Source: Antedon mediterranea
Taxonomy: Eukaryota > Echinodermata > Crinoidea > Comatulida > Antedonidae
Direction of reading: 5' to 3'
NCBI RefSeq assembly: GCF_964355755.1
Contig: NC_092672.1
Span: forward strand, 16,982,501 to 17,046,500
Length of the DNA: 64,000 nt
Below, piece by piece: positions 13,101-26,400 of the stretch (the first letter of the stretch is position 1; each line of letters starts with the position of its first letter). The translations under genes were made by a program, and so were the position numbers. Below the pieces are notes generated by a model. That model saw only the letters and a program-made list of their open reading frames with translations, did not search any database and had not been told where the DNA came from.

Positions 13101-16100
13101 ATCTCTCTCTCGCTGATCTATCTATCTCTCTCTCTCGCTGATCTATCTCTCTCTCGCTGATCTATCTATCTCTCTCTCTCGCTGATCTATATCTCTCTCG
13201 CTGATCTATCTATCTCTCTCTCGCTGATCTATCTCTCTCTGGCTGATCTATCTATCTCTCTGTCGCTGATCTATCTTTTTCTCGCTGATCTATCTCTCTC
13301 TCGCTGATCTATCTCTGTCTCGCTGATCTATCTATCTCTCGCTTATCTATCTCTCTCTCTCGCTGATCTATCTCTCTCTCGCTGATCTATCTCTCTCTCT
13401 CTCGCTGATCTATCTATCTCTCTGTCGCTGTTCTATCTCTCTCTCACGCTGATCTATCTATCTCTCTCTCGCTGATCTATCTATCTCTCTCTCGCTGATC
13501 TATCTATCTCTCGCTGATCTATCTCTCTCTCGCTGATCTATCTTTCTCTCGCTGATCTATCTCTCTCGCTGACCTATCTCTCTCTCGCTGATCTATCTCT
13601 CTCGCTGATCTATCTCTCTCTCGCTGATCAATCTATCTCTCTGTCGCTGATCTATCTCTCTGTCGCTGATCTATCTCTCTTTCGCTGATCTATCTCTCTC
13701 TCACTGATCTATCTATCTCTCGTTTATCTATCTCTCTCTCGCTGATCTATCTCTCTCTCGCTGATCTATCTCTCTGTCGCTGATCTATCTCTCTCTCGCT
13801 GATCTATCTCTCTCTCGCTGATCTATCTCTCTCTCGCTGATCTATCTATCTCTCTGTCGCTGATCTATCTCTCTCTCGCTGATCTATCTATCTCTCTCTC
13901 GCTAATCTATCTATCTCTCTCTCGCTGATCTATCTATCTCTCTCTCTCGCTCTCTCGCTGATCTATCTCTCTCTCGCTGATCTATCTCTCTCTCGCTGAT
14001 CTATATCTCTCTCGCTGATCTATCTCTTTCTCGCTGATCTATCTCTCTCGCTGATCTATCTCTCTCTCGCTGATCTATCTCTCTCTCGCTGATCTATCTC
14101 TCTCTCTCTCTCGCTGATCTATCTCTCTCTCTCGCTGATCTATCTCTCTCTCGCTGATCTATCTATCTCTCTCTCGCTAATCTATCTCTCTCTCTCTCGC
14201 TGATCTACCTATCTCTCTCTCTCGCTGATCTATCTCTCTCTCTCGCTGATCTATCTATCTCTCTCTCGCTGATCTATCTATCTCTCTCGCTGATCTATCT
14301 ATCTCTCTCTCGCTGATCTATCTCTCTCTTGCTGATCTATCTCTCTCTCTCTCGCTGATCTATCTCTCTCTCGCTGATATATCTCTCTCTCGCTGATCTA
14401 TCTCTCTCTCGCTGATCTATCTATCTCTCTGTCGCTGATCTATCTCTCTGTCGCTGATCTATCTCTCTCTCGCTGATCTATCTCTCTCTCACTGATCTAT
14501 CTATCTCTCGTTTATCTATCTCTCTCTCGCTGATCTATCTCTCTCTCGCTGATCTATCTCTCTGTCGCTGATCTATCTCTCTCTCGCTGATCTATCTCTC
14601 TCTCGCTGATCTATCTCTCTCTCGCTGATCTATCTATCTCTCTGTCGCTGATCTATCTCTCTCTCGCTGATCTATCTATCTCTCTCTCGCTGATCTATCT
14701 ATCTCTCTCTCGCTGATCTATCTATCTCTCTCTCTCGCTCTCTCGCTGATCTATCTCTCTCTCGCTGATCTATCTCTCTCTCGCTGATCTATATCTCTCT
14801 CGCTGATCTATCTCTTTCTCGCTGATCTATCTCTCTCGCTGATCTATCTCTCTCTCGCTGATCTATCTCTCTCTCGCTGATCTATCTCTCTCTCTCTCGC
14901 TGATCTATCTCTCTCTCTCGCTGATCTATCTCTCTCTCGCTGATCTATCTATCTCTCTCTCGCTAATCTATCTCTCTCTCTCTCGCTGATCTATCTATCT
15001 CTCTCTCGCTGATCTATCTCTCTCTCTCGCTGATCTATCTATCTCTCTATTTCTGATCTATCTCTCTCTCTCGCTGATCTATCTATCTCTCTCTCGCTGA
15101 TCTATCTCTCTCTTGCTGATCTAATTGTCTCTCTCGCTGATCTATCTCTCTCTCGCTGATATATCTCTCTCTCGCTGATCTATCTCTCTCTCGCTGATCT
15201 ATCTATCTCTCTCTCGCTGATTTATCTCTCTCTCTCGCTGATCTATCTTTCTCTCTCTCTCTCGCTGATCTATCTCTCTCTCGCTGATCTATCTATCTCT
15301 CTCTCTCGCTGATCTATATCTCTCTCGCTGATCTATCTATCTCTCTCTCGCTGATCTATCTCTCTCTCGCTGATCTATCTATCTCTCTGTCGCTGATCTA
15401 TCTTATTCTCGCTGATCTATCTCTCTCTCGCTGATCTATCTCTCTCTCGCTGATCTATCTATCTCTCGCTTATCTATCTCTCTCTCGCTGATCTATCTCT
15501 CTCTCGCTGATCTATCTCTCTCTCTCTGTCGCTGATCTATCTCTCTCTCTCTCTCAATGATCTATCTATCTCTCTGTCGCTGATCTATCTCTCTCTCACG
15601 CTGATCTATCTATCTCTCTCTCGCTGATCTATCTATCTCTCTCTCGCTGATCTACCTATCTCTCGCTGATATATCTCTCTCTCGCTGATCTATCTCTCTC
15701 TCGCTGATCTATCTCTCTCGCTGACCTATCTCTCTCTCGCTGATCTATCTCTCTCTCTCGCTGATCTATCTCTCTCTCGCTGATCTATCTCTCTCTCGCT
15801 GATCTATCTCTCTCTCGCTGATCTATCTCTCTCTCGCTGATCTATCTCTCTCTCGCTGATCTATCTCTCTCGCTGATCTATCTATCTCTCTGTCGCTGAT
15901 CTATCTCTCTGTCGCTGATCTATCTCTCTCTCGCTGATCTATCTCTCTGATCTATCTCTCTCTCTCGCTTATCTATCTCTCTCGCTGATCTATCTCTCTC
16001 TCGCTGATCTATCTCTCTCTCGCTGATCTATCTCTCTCTCTCTCGCTGATCTATCTCTCTCTCGCTGATCTATCTCACACTCGCTGATCTATATCTCTCT

Positions 16101-19100
16101 CGCTGATCTATCTCTTTCTCGCTGATCTATCTCTCTCGCTGATCTATCTCTCTCTCGCTGATCTATCTCTCTCTCGCTGATCTATCTCTCTCTCGCTGAT
16201 CTATCTCTCTCTCGCTGATCTATCTCTCTCTCGCTGATCTATCTCTCTCGCTGATCTATCTATCTCTCTGTCGCTGATCTATCTCTCTGTCACTGATCTA
16301 TCTCTCTCTCGCTGATCTATCTCTCTGATCTATCTCTCTCTCTCGCTTATCTATCTCTCTCGCTGATCTATCTCTCTCTCGCTGATCTATCTCTCTCTCG
16401 CTGATCTATCTCTCTCTCGCTGATCTATCTCTCTCTCGCTGATCTATCTCTCTCTCGCTGATCTATCTCTCTCTCGCTGATCTATCTCTCTCGCTGATCT
16501 ATCTATCTCTCTGTCGCTGATCTATCTCTCTGTCGCTGATCTATCTCTCTCTCGCTGATCTATCTCTCTGATCTATCTCTCTCTCTCGCTTATCTATCTC
16601 TCTCGCTGATCTATCTCTCTCTCGCTGATCTATCTCTCTCTCGCTGATCTATCTCTCTCTCTCTCGCTGATCTATCTCTCTCTCGCTGATCTATCTCACA
16701 CTCGCTGATCTATATCTCTCTCGCTGATCTATCTCTTTCTCGCTGATCTATCTCTCTCGCTGATCTATCTCTCTCTCGCTGATCTATCTCTCTCTCGCTG
16801 ATCTATCTCTCTCTCGCTGATCTATCTCTCTCTCGCTGATCTATCTCTCTCTCGCTGATCTATCTCTCTCGCTGATCTATCTATCTCTCTGTCGCTGATC
16901 TATCTCTCTGTCACTGATCTATCTCTCTCTCGCTGATCTATCTCTCTGATCTATCTCTCTCTCTCGCTTATCTATCTCTCTCGCTGATCTATCTCTCTCT
17001 CGCTGATCTATCTCTCTCTCGCTGATCTATCTCTCTCTCTCTCGCTGATCTATCTCTCTCTCGCTGATCTATCTCACACTCGCTGATCTATATCTCTCTC
17101 GCTGATCTATCTCTTTCTCGCTGATCTATCTCTCTCGCTGATCTATCTCTCTCTCTCGCTGATCTATCTCTCTCTCGCTGATCTATCTCTCTCTCTCTCG
17201 CTGATCTATCTCTCTCTCTCGCTGATCTATCTCTCTCTCGCTGATCTATCTATCTCTCTCGCTAATCTATCTCTCTCTCTCTCGCTGATCTATCTATCTC
17301 TCTCTCGCTGATCTATCTCTCTCTCTCGCTGATCTATATATCTCTCTCTCGCTGATCTATCTCTCTCTCTCGCTGATCTATCTATCTCTCTCTCGCTGAT
17401 CTATCTCTCTCTTGCTGATCTATCTCTCTCTCTCTCTCGCTGATCTATCTCTCTCTCGCTGATATATCTCTCTCTCGCTGATCTATCTCTCTCTCGCTGA
17501 TCTATCTATCTCTCTCTCGCTGATTTATCTCTCTCTCTCGCTGATCTATCTATCTCTCTCTCTCTCGCTGATCTATCTCTCTCTCGCTGATCTATCTATC
17601 TCTCTCTCTCGCTGATCTATATCTCTCTCGCTGATCTATCTATCTCTCTCTCGCTGATCTATATCTCTCTCGCTGATCTATCTATCTCTCTGTCGCTGAT
17701 CTATCTTATTCTCGCTGATCTATCTCTCTCTCGCTGATCTATCTCTCTCTCGCTGATCTATCTATCTCTCGCTTATCTATCTCTCTCTCCCTGATCTATC
17801 TCTCTCTCGCTGATCTATCTCTCTCTCTCTCTCTCGCTGATCTATCTCTCTCTCTCTCTCGCTGATCTATCTATCTCTCTGTCGCTGATCTATCTCTCTC
17901 TCACGCTGATCTATCTATCTCTCTCTCGCTGATCTATCTATCTCTCTCTCGCTGATCTACCTATCTCTCGCTGATCTATCTCTCTCTCGCTGATCTATCT
18001 CTCTCTCGCTGATCTATCTCTCTCGCTGACCTATCTCTCTCTCGCTGATCTATCTCTCTCTCGCTGATCTATCTCTCTCTCGCTGATCTATCTCTCTCGC
18101 TGATCTATCTCTCTCTCGCTGATCTATCTCTCTCTCGCTGATCTATCTCTCTCTCGCTGATCTATCTCTCTCGCTGATCTATCTATCTCTCTGTCGCTGA
18201 TCTATCTCTCTGTCGCTGATCTATCTCTCTCTCGCTGATCTATCTCTCTGATCTATCTCTCTCTCTCGCTTATCTATCTCTCTCGCTGATCTATCTCTCT
18301 CTCGCTGATCTATCTCTCTCTCGCTGATCTATCTCTCTCTCTCTCGCTGATCTATCTCTCTCTCGCTGATCTATCTCACACTCGCTGATCTATCTCTCTC
18401 TCGCTGATCTATCTCTCTCGCTGATCTATCTCTCTGTACCTGATCTATCTCTCTCTCTCTCTCTCGCTGATCTATCTCTCTCTCTCGCTGATCTATCTCT
18501 CTCTCGCTGATCTATCTCTCTCTCTCGCTGATCTATCTCTCTCTCGCTGATCTATCTCTCTCTCGCTGATCTATCTCTCTCTCGCTGATCTATCTCTCTC
18601 TCGCTGATCTATCTCTCCCTCGCTGATCTATCTCTCTGTAGCTGATCTATCTCTCTCTCTCGCTGATTTATCTCTCTCTCGCTGATCTATCTATCTCTCT
18701 CTCGCTGATCTATCTCTCTCTCTCGCTGATCTATCTATCTCTCTCTCGCTGATCTATCTCTCTCTCTCTCGCTGATCTATCTCTCTCGCTGATCTATCTC
18801 TCTCTCGCTGATATATCTCTCTCTCCCTGATCTATATCTCTCTCGCTGATCTATCTATTTCTCTCTCGCTGATCTATCTCTCTCTCTCTGATCTATCTAT
18901 CTCTCTCTCTCTGATCTATCTATCTCTCTCTCGCTGATCTATCTCTCTCGCTGATCTATCTATCTCTCTCTCTCGCTGATCTATATCTTTCTCGCTGATC
19001 TATCTATCTCTCTCTCGCTGATCTATCTCTCTCTCGCTGATCTATCTATCTCTCTGTCGCTGATCTATCTCTCTGTCGCTGATTTATCTCTCTCTCGCTG

Positions 19101-21695
19101 ATCTATCTCTCTCTCACTGATCTATCTATCTCTCGCTTATCTATCTCTCTCTCGCTGATCTATCTCTCTCTCGCTGATCTATCTCTCTGTCGCTGATCTA
19201 TCTCTCTCTCGCTGATCTATCTCTCTCTCGCTGATCTATCTATCTCTCTGTCGCTGATCTATCTCTCTCTCGCTGATCTATCTATCTCTCTCGCTGATCT
19301 ATCTCTCTCTCGCTGATCTATCTATCTCTCTCTCTCGCTCTCTCGCTGATCTATCTCTCTCTCGCTGATCTCTCTCTCTCTCGCTGATCTATATCTCTCT
19401 CGCTGATCTATCTCTCTCTCGCTGATCTATCTCTCTCGCTGATCTATCTCTCTCTCGCTGATCTATCTCTGTCTCACTGATCTATCTATCTCTCGCTTAT
19501 CTATCTCTCTCTCGCTGATCTATCTCTCTCTCGCTGATCTATCTCTCTCTCTCTCGCTGATCTATCTCTCTCTCGCTGATCTATCTATCTCTCTCTCTCG
19601 CTGATCTATCTCTCTCTCTCTCGCTGATCTATCTATCTCTCTTTCGCTGGTCTATCTCTCTCTCTCGCTGATCTATCTATCTCTCTCTCTCGCTGATCTA
19701 TCTCTCTCTTGCTGATCTATCTCTCTCTCTCTCGCTGATCTATCTCTCTCTCGCTGATATATATCTCTCTCGCTGATCTATCTCTCTCTCGCTGATCTAT
19801 CTATCTCTCTCTCGCTGATTTATCTCTCTCTCGCTGATCTATCTATCTCTCTCTCTCGCTGATCTATCTCTCTCTCGCTGATCTATCTATCTCTCTCCCT
19901 CGCTGATCTATATCTCTCTCGCTGATCTATCTATCTCTCTCTCGCTGATCTATCTCTCTCTCGGTGATCTATCTATCTCTCTGTCGCTGATCTATCTTTT
20001 TCTCGCTGATCTATCTCTCTCTCGCTGATCTATCTCTGTCTCGCTGATCTATCTATCTCTCGCTTATCTATCTCTCTCTCTCGCTGATCTATCTCTCTCT
20101 CGCTGATCTATCTCTCTCTCTTTCTCGCTGATCTATCTCTCTCTCGCTGATCTATCTATCTCTCTGTCGCTGATCTATCTCTCTCTCACGCTGATCTATC
20201 TATCTCTCTCTCGCTGATCTATCTATCTCTCTCTCGCTGATCTATCTATCTTTCGCTGATCTATCTCTCTCTCGCTGATCTATCTCTCTCTCGCTGATCT
20301 ATCTCTCTCGCTGACCTATCTCTCTCTCGCTGATCTATCTCTCTCGCTGATCTATCTCTCTCTCGCTGATCTTTCTATCTCTCTGTCGCTGATCTATCTC
20401 TCTGTCGCTGATCTATCTCTCTCTCGCTGATCTATCTCTCTCTCTCGCTGATCTATCTCTCTCTCACTGATCTATCTATCTCTCGTTTATCTATCTCTCT
20501 CTCGCTTATCTATCTCTCTCTCGCTGATCTATCTCTCTGTCGCTGATCTATCTCTCTCTCGCTGATCTATCTCTCTCTCGCTGATCTATCTCTCTCTCGC
20601 TGATCTATCTATCTCTCTGTCGCTGATCTATCTCTCTCTCGCTGATCTATCTATCTCTCTCTCGCTGATCTATCTATCTCTCTCTCTCGCTGATCTATCT
20701 ATCTCTCTCTCTCGCTCTCTCGCTGATCTATCTCTCTCTCGCTGATCTATCTCTCTCTCGCTGATCTATATCTCTCTCGCTGATCTATCTCTTTCTCGCT
20801 GATCTATCTCTCTCGCTGATCTATCTCTCTCTCGCTGATCTATCTCTCTCTCGCTGATCTATCTCTCTCTCTCTCTCGCTGATCTATCTCTCTCTCTCGC
20901 TGATCTATCTCTCTCTCGCTGATCTATCTATCTCTCTCTCGCTAATCTATCTCTCTCTCTCTCGCTGATCTATCTATCTCTCTCTCGCTGATCTATCTCT
21001 CTGTCGCTGATCTATCTATCTCTCTCTCGCTGATCTATCTCTCTCTCTCGCTGATCTATCTATCTCTCTCTCGCTGATCTATCTCTCTCTTGCTGATCTA
21101 CTTCTCTCTCTCTCGCTGATCTATCTCTCTCTCACTGATATATCTCTCTCTCTCGCTGATCTATCTCTCTCTCGCTGATCTATCTATCTCTCTCTCGCTG
21201 ATTTATCTCTCTCTCTCGCTGATCTATCTATCTCTCTCTCTCTCGCTGATCTATCTCTCTCTCGCTGATCTATCTATCTCTCTCTCTCGCTGATCTATAT
21301 CTCTCTCGCTGATCTATCTATCTCTCTCTCGCTGATCTATCTATCTCTCTGTCGCTGATCTATCTTTTTCTCGCTGATCTATCTCTCTCTCGCAGATCTA
21401 TCTCTCTCTCGCTGATCTATCTATCTCTCGCTTATCTATCTCTCTCCCGCTGATCTATCTCTCTCTCGCTGATCTATCTCTCTCTCTCTCTCGCTGATCT
21501 ATCTCTCTCTCTCTCTCGCTGATCTATCTATCTCTCTGTCGCTGATCTATCTCTCTCTCACGCTGATCTATCTATCTCTCTCTCGCTGATCTATCTATCT
21601 CTCTCTCGCTGATCTATCTATCTCTCGCTGATATATCTCTCTCCCGCTGATCTATCTCTCTCTCGCTGATCTATCTCTCTCGCTGACCTATCTCT
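10101..21695 (+). repeat. TC-rich 19-bp satellite, block 3 (11.6 kb) with 1.36-kb higher-order repeat
   Basis: Same repeat and orientation as blocks 1 and 2. Distinct unit variants recur at long distance: CGCGGATC at 11708 and 13069, and TATCTTTTTCTCGC near 11911 and 13272, give a ~1361-bp higher-order unit. CACACTCGCTG recurs near 16077, 16697, 17075 and 18377. TCTTATTCTC marks 15401 and 17705, and related TCTTTTTCTC marks 19995 and 21365. No gene is present. Confidence 0.97.
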
Positions 21696-23437
21696 TATGA
21701 TATATAACATGTCTGTTATATATACCGGAATCTCATCCCACATCCGTGGAAATGAAATAAAAACAGAATAAAAAAAAGCATTAGTACGAGACTTCTCATG
21801 TCTGAAAACAAGTTTCTCACTTCTACGTTCAACAGGTTTAGGTAGCAAAGCACCATCAATTAGGAAATCTGTACAGAGGCACTTCACAACAAATTTAACA
21901 CGGATGAATTTAAGTCTATTATAAATCGTGGGTAATTTTAGAGTCCGTAACCTTTGTTCGTATGACGGCCGCATGTCATAATCCATGTGAAAAAAACGTG
22001 GGAAGCATGATCGTGTAAAGCGTCTCTGAACAGATTCAATCTGATTGATGGTGCTTTGCAGAAATGGAAACCAGACAGGTGAAGCGTATTCAATTACAGG
22101 CCTAATGATAGATTTAAATAATTTAGGAAAAACGGTCTGATCATTGGTTCTAACACACCTCTTAATAAATCCTACAAGTTTATTGCATTTACCAGTAGTC
22201 AGAGAGATGTGTTTATTCCACTTCAAATCTGAAGACAAGGTAACACCAAGATACTTGTATTCTGTTACACTTTCTAGTACTTTATTATCAATTTCATAAT
22301 GAAAATACTGTTTTACTTTCGATCTAGAGATCGACATAACCTTACATTTACTGTTATTTAGAGACATATAATTATCATTGCCCCATAGGGTTATGGCAGT
22401 TAGATCGTCTTGAAGCTTCAAACAATCATCTTGATTATTTATTACTCTGAACAACACATTATCATCTGCATATAATGCAATATTTGAGTTAAATACTGAT
22501 GGGAGCTCACATGTATACAAATTAAAAAGAATAGGTCCCAACACGGAACCTTGAGGTACCCCCGATAATACATCTTTCCAATCTGAAAGTGAACCTTTGA
22601 ATAACACTGCTTGGCTACGGTTAATCAGAAAAGATTGTAACCAACTCATGAGCTTACCGGCAAAGCCATATTTTTGTAGCTTATTAATGAGAAGTGAATG
22701 ACAAACCTTGTCAAAAGCCTTGGACCAATCTAAAAACACAGCATCAACTCTTGGCGGTTTGATTACATCTAAACATTTAGCCCATTGGTGGTAAATTGTG
22801 GCAAGCTGTGTTACACACGATCTTTTGTTACAGAAACCATGTTGTGTGGAAGGCAAAAGGCCAAGTTTATCAGCATGAGAAACCATGTGCTTTCCAATAA
22901 AGCGCTCAAGCATTTTCCCGACCACTGACGTCAGGGAGATGGGGCGATAGTTTACAACATTGTCACCAGGGCCTGATTTATGTATTGGTACAACATGGGC
23001 TACTTTCCAGTCAGCTGGGACTTTACCGGTTTTAATTGAGATATTAAATATCTCAGTCAAAACACCAATGATTGTGAAAGATGACAGTTTAAGCATTTTA
23101 GGGGAGATACCGTCAGGCCCTGGGGATTTATTCCCATCTAATGAAGAAATCAGACATTTAACATCTGCTTCATTGATCAGCAGATCAGAAAGAGGAGGAT
23201 CAACCAATGAAGATATCATCTGGTTATTATTGGGTACAGGTTTAGAAAAGTTACTATGAAAAAATGTATTAAATTTATTAGCAATTAAACTAGGATCATC
23301 TGTTGTGATGTTATCAAACTTAAAACTTGTTGGAAAACATTTATGTCTTTTAGCATTAACGAACGCCCAAAAAGGTTTTTGGTCTTTTCAGTTTGTTGCT
23401 AATTGTTTTACATATTCATAGTAACTCTTTTTACACA
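21618..23437 (-). pseudogene. Reverse transcriptase with satellite-encoded tail
   Basis: The frame is open from 23387 to 21618; upstream the same frame continues to the satellite but has TGA at 23388-23390, between a CKKSYYEYVKQL-like stretch and KDQKPFWAFVNAK. Reverse transcriptase motifs in order: KSPGPDGISPKML fingers; NYRPISLTSV; VFLDWSKAFDKV palm motif A; SGVPQGSVLGPILF motif B; ALYADDNVLF motif C with both catalytic Asp; KYLGVTLSSDLKW thumb. The catalytic core is intact. After about residue 510 the LINE ends (MWDEIPVYITDML) and the last ~23 codons are satellite on its purine strand, giving RDRSARE-type residues. The enzyme lacks its endonuclease and proper C-terminus, so it is classed as a relic. 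Confidence 0.85.
21696..23437 (-). mobile_element. LINE fragment (CR1/jockey-like), both ends missing
   Basis: Minus-strand coding DNA of a second non-LTR retrotransposon, different from the one at 8171. The endonuclease and 5' end are absent at 23437. At 21696 the sequence passes into satellite with no 3' UTR, poly(A) signal or tail. Loss of the 3' end is not what simple LINE insertion gives, so the array probably replaced both flanks later by deletion or conversion. Confidence 0.85.
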
Positions 23438-26400
23438 TCTCTCTCTCGCTGATCTATCTCTCTCTCGCTGATCTCTCTCTCTCTCGCTGATCTATCTCTC
23501 TGTAGCTGATCTATCTCTCTCTCGCTGATCTATCTCTCTCTCGTTGATCTATCTATCTCTCTCTCGCTGATCTATCTCTCTCTCGCTGATCTATCTGTCT
23601 CTCTGTCGCTGATCTATCTCTCTCTCGCTGATCTATCTATCTCTCTCTCGCTGATCTATCTATCTCTATCTCGCTGATCTATCTCTCTCTCGCTGATCTA
23701 TCTCTCTCTCGCTGATCTATCTCTCTCTCTGACCTATCTCTCTCTCGCTGATCTATCTCTCTCTCGCTGATCTATCTCTCTCGCTGATCTATCTCTCTCT
23801 TGCTGATCTATCTCTCTCTCGCTGATCTATCTCTCTCTCGCTGATCTATCTCTCTCTCGCTGATCTATCTCTCTCGCTGATCTATCTATCTCTCTCTCGC
23901 TGATCTATCTCTCTGTCGCTGATCTATCTCTCTCTCGCTGATCTATCTCTCTGATCTATCTCTCTCTCTCTCGCTTATCTATCTATCTCGCTGATCTATC
24001 TCTCTCTCGCTGATTTATCTCTCTCTCGCTGATCTATCTCTCTCTCTCGCTGATCTATCTCTCTCTCGCTAATCTATCTCTCTCGCTGATCTATCTTTCT
24101 TTCGCTGATCTATCTCTCTCTCGCTGATCTATCTCTCTGTAGCTGATCTATCTCTCTCTCTCGCTGATCTATCTCTCTCTCGCTGATCTATCTATCTCTC
24201 TGTCGCTGATCTATCTCTCTCTCGCTGATCTATCTATCTCTCTGTCGCTGATATATCTCTCTCTCGCTGATCTATCTATCTCTCTTTCGCTGATCTATCT
24301 CTCTCTCTCTCGCTGATCTATCTATCTCTCTCTCGCTGATCTATATCTCTCTCGCTGATCTATCTATCTCTCTGTCGCTGATCTATCTCTCTCTCGCTGA
24401 TCTCTCTCTCTCTCGCTGATCTATCTCTCTGTAGCTGATCTATCTCTCTCTCGCTGATCTATCTCTCTCTCGCTGATCTATCTATCTCTCTTTCGCTGAT
24501 CTATCTCTCTCTCTCTCGCTGATCTATCTATCTCTCTCTCGCTGATCTATATCTCTCTCGCTGATCTATCTATCTCTCTCTCGCTGATCTATCTCTCTCT
24601 CGCTGATCTCTCTCTCTCTCTCGCTGATCTATCTCTCTGTAGCTGATCTATCTCTCTCTCGCTGATCTATCTCTCTATCGTTGATCTATCTATCTCTCTC
24701 TCGCTGATCTATCTCTCTATCGCTGATCTATCTATCTCTCTGTCGCTGATCTATCTCTCTCTCGCTGATCTATCTATCTCTCTCTCGCTGATCTATCTAT
24801 CTCTATCTCGCTGATCTATCTCTCTCTCGCTGATCTATCTCTCTCTCGCTGATCTATCTCTCTCTCGCTGATCTATCTCTCTCGCTGATCTATATCTCTC
24901 TCGCTGATCTATCTATCTCTTTGTCGCTGATCTATCTCTCTCTCGCTGATCTATCTATATCTCTGTCGCTAATCTATCTCTCTCTCGCTTATCTATCTAT
25001 CTCTCTCTCGCTGATCTATCTCTCTCTCGCTGATCTATCTATCTCTCTCTGATCTATCTCTCTCGCTGATCTCTCTCTCTCGCTGATCTATCTCTCTCGC
25101 TGATCTATCTCTCTCTCGCTGATCTATCTCTCTCTCGCTGATCTATCTCTCTCTCGCTGATCTATCTCTCTCGCTGATCGATCTCTCTCTTGCTGATCTA
25201 TCTCTCTCTCGCTGATCTATCTCTCTCTCTCAAGCTGATCTATCTCTCTCTCGCTGATCTAACTCACACTCGCTGATCTATCTCTCTCTCGCTGATCTAT
25301 CTCTCTCTCGCTGATCTATCTCTCTGTAGCTGATCTATCTTTCTCTCTCTCTCTCTCTCGCTGATCTATCTCTCTCTCTCGCTGATCTATCTCTCTCTCG
25401 CTGATCTATCTCTCTCTCGCTGATCTATCTCTCTCTCGCTGATCTATCTCTCTCTCGCTGATCTATCTCTCTCTCGCTGATCTATCTCTCTCGCTGACCT
25501 ATCTCTCTCTCGCTGATCTATTTCTCTCTCGCTGATCTATCTCTCTCTCGCTGATCTATCTCTCTCTCGCTGATCTATCTCTCTCTCGCTGATCTATCTC
25601 TCTCTCGCTGATCTATCTCTCTCTCGCTGATCTATCTCTCTCGCTGATCTATCTATCTCTCTGTCGCTGATCTATCTCTCTCTCGCTGATCTATCTCTCT
25701 TATCTATCTTTCTCTCTCTCGCTTATCTATCTATCTCGCTGATCTATCTCTCTCTCGCTGATCTATCTCTCTCTCGCTGATCTATCTCTCTCTCTTGCTG
25801 ATCTATCTCTCTCTCGCTGATCTATCTCTCTCGCTGATCTATCTCTCTCTCGCTGATCTATCTCTCTCTCGCTGATGTATCTCTCTGTAGCTGATCTATC
25901 TCTCTCTCTCGCTGTTCTATCTCTCTCTCGCTGATCTATCTATCTCTCTGTCACTGATCTATCTCTCTCTCGCTGATCTATCTTTCTGTCGCTGATATAT
26001 CTCTCTCTCGCTGATCTATCTATCTCTCTGTCTCTGATCTATCTCTCTCTCGCTGATCTATCTATCTCTCTGTCGCTGATCTATCTCTCTCTCGCTTATC
26101 TATCTATATCTCTGTCGCTGATCTATCTCTCTCGCTTATCTATCTATCTCTCTCTCGCTGATCTATCTCTCTCTCTCGCTGATCTCTCTCTCTCGCTGAT
26201 CTATCTCTCTGTAGCTGATCTATCTCTCTCTCTCGCTGATCTATCTCTCTCTCGTTGATCTATCTATCTCTCTCTCTCTGATCTATCTCTCTCTCGCTGA
26301 TCTATCTATCTCTCTCTCGCTGATCTATCTCTCTCTCGCTGATCTATCTATCTCTCTCTCTCGCTGATCTATCTATCTCTATCTCGCTGATCTATCTCTC

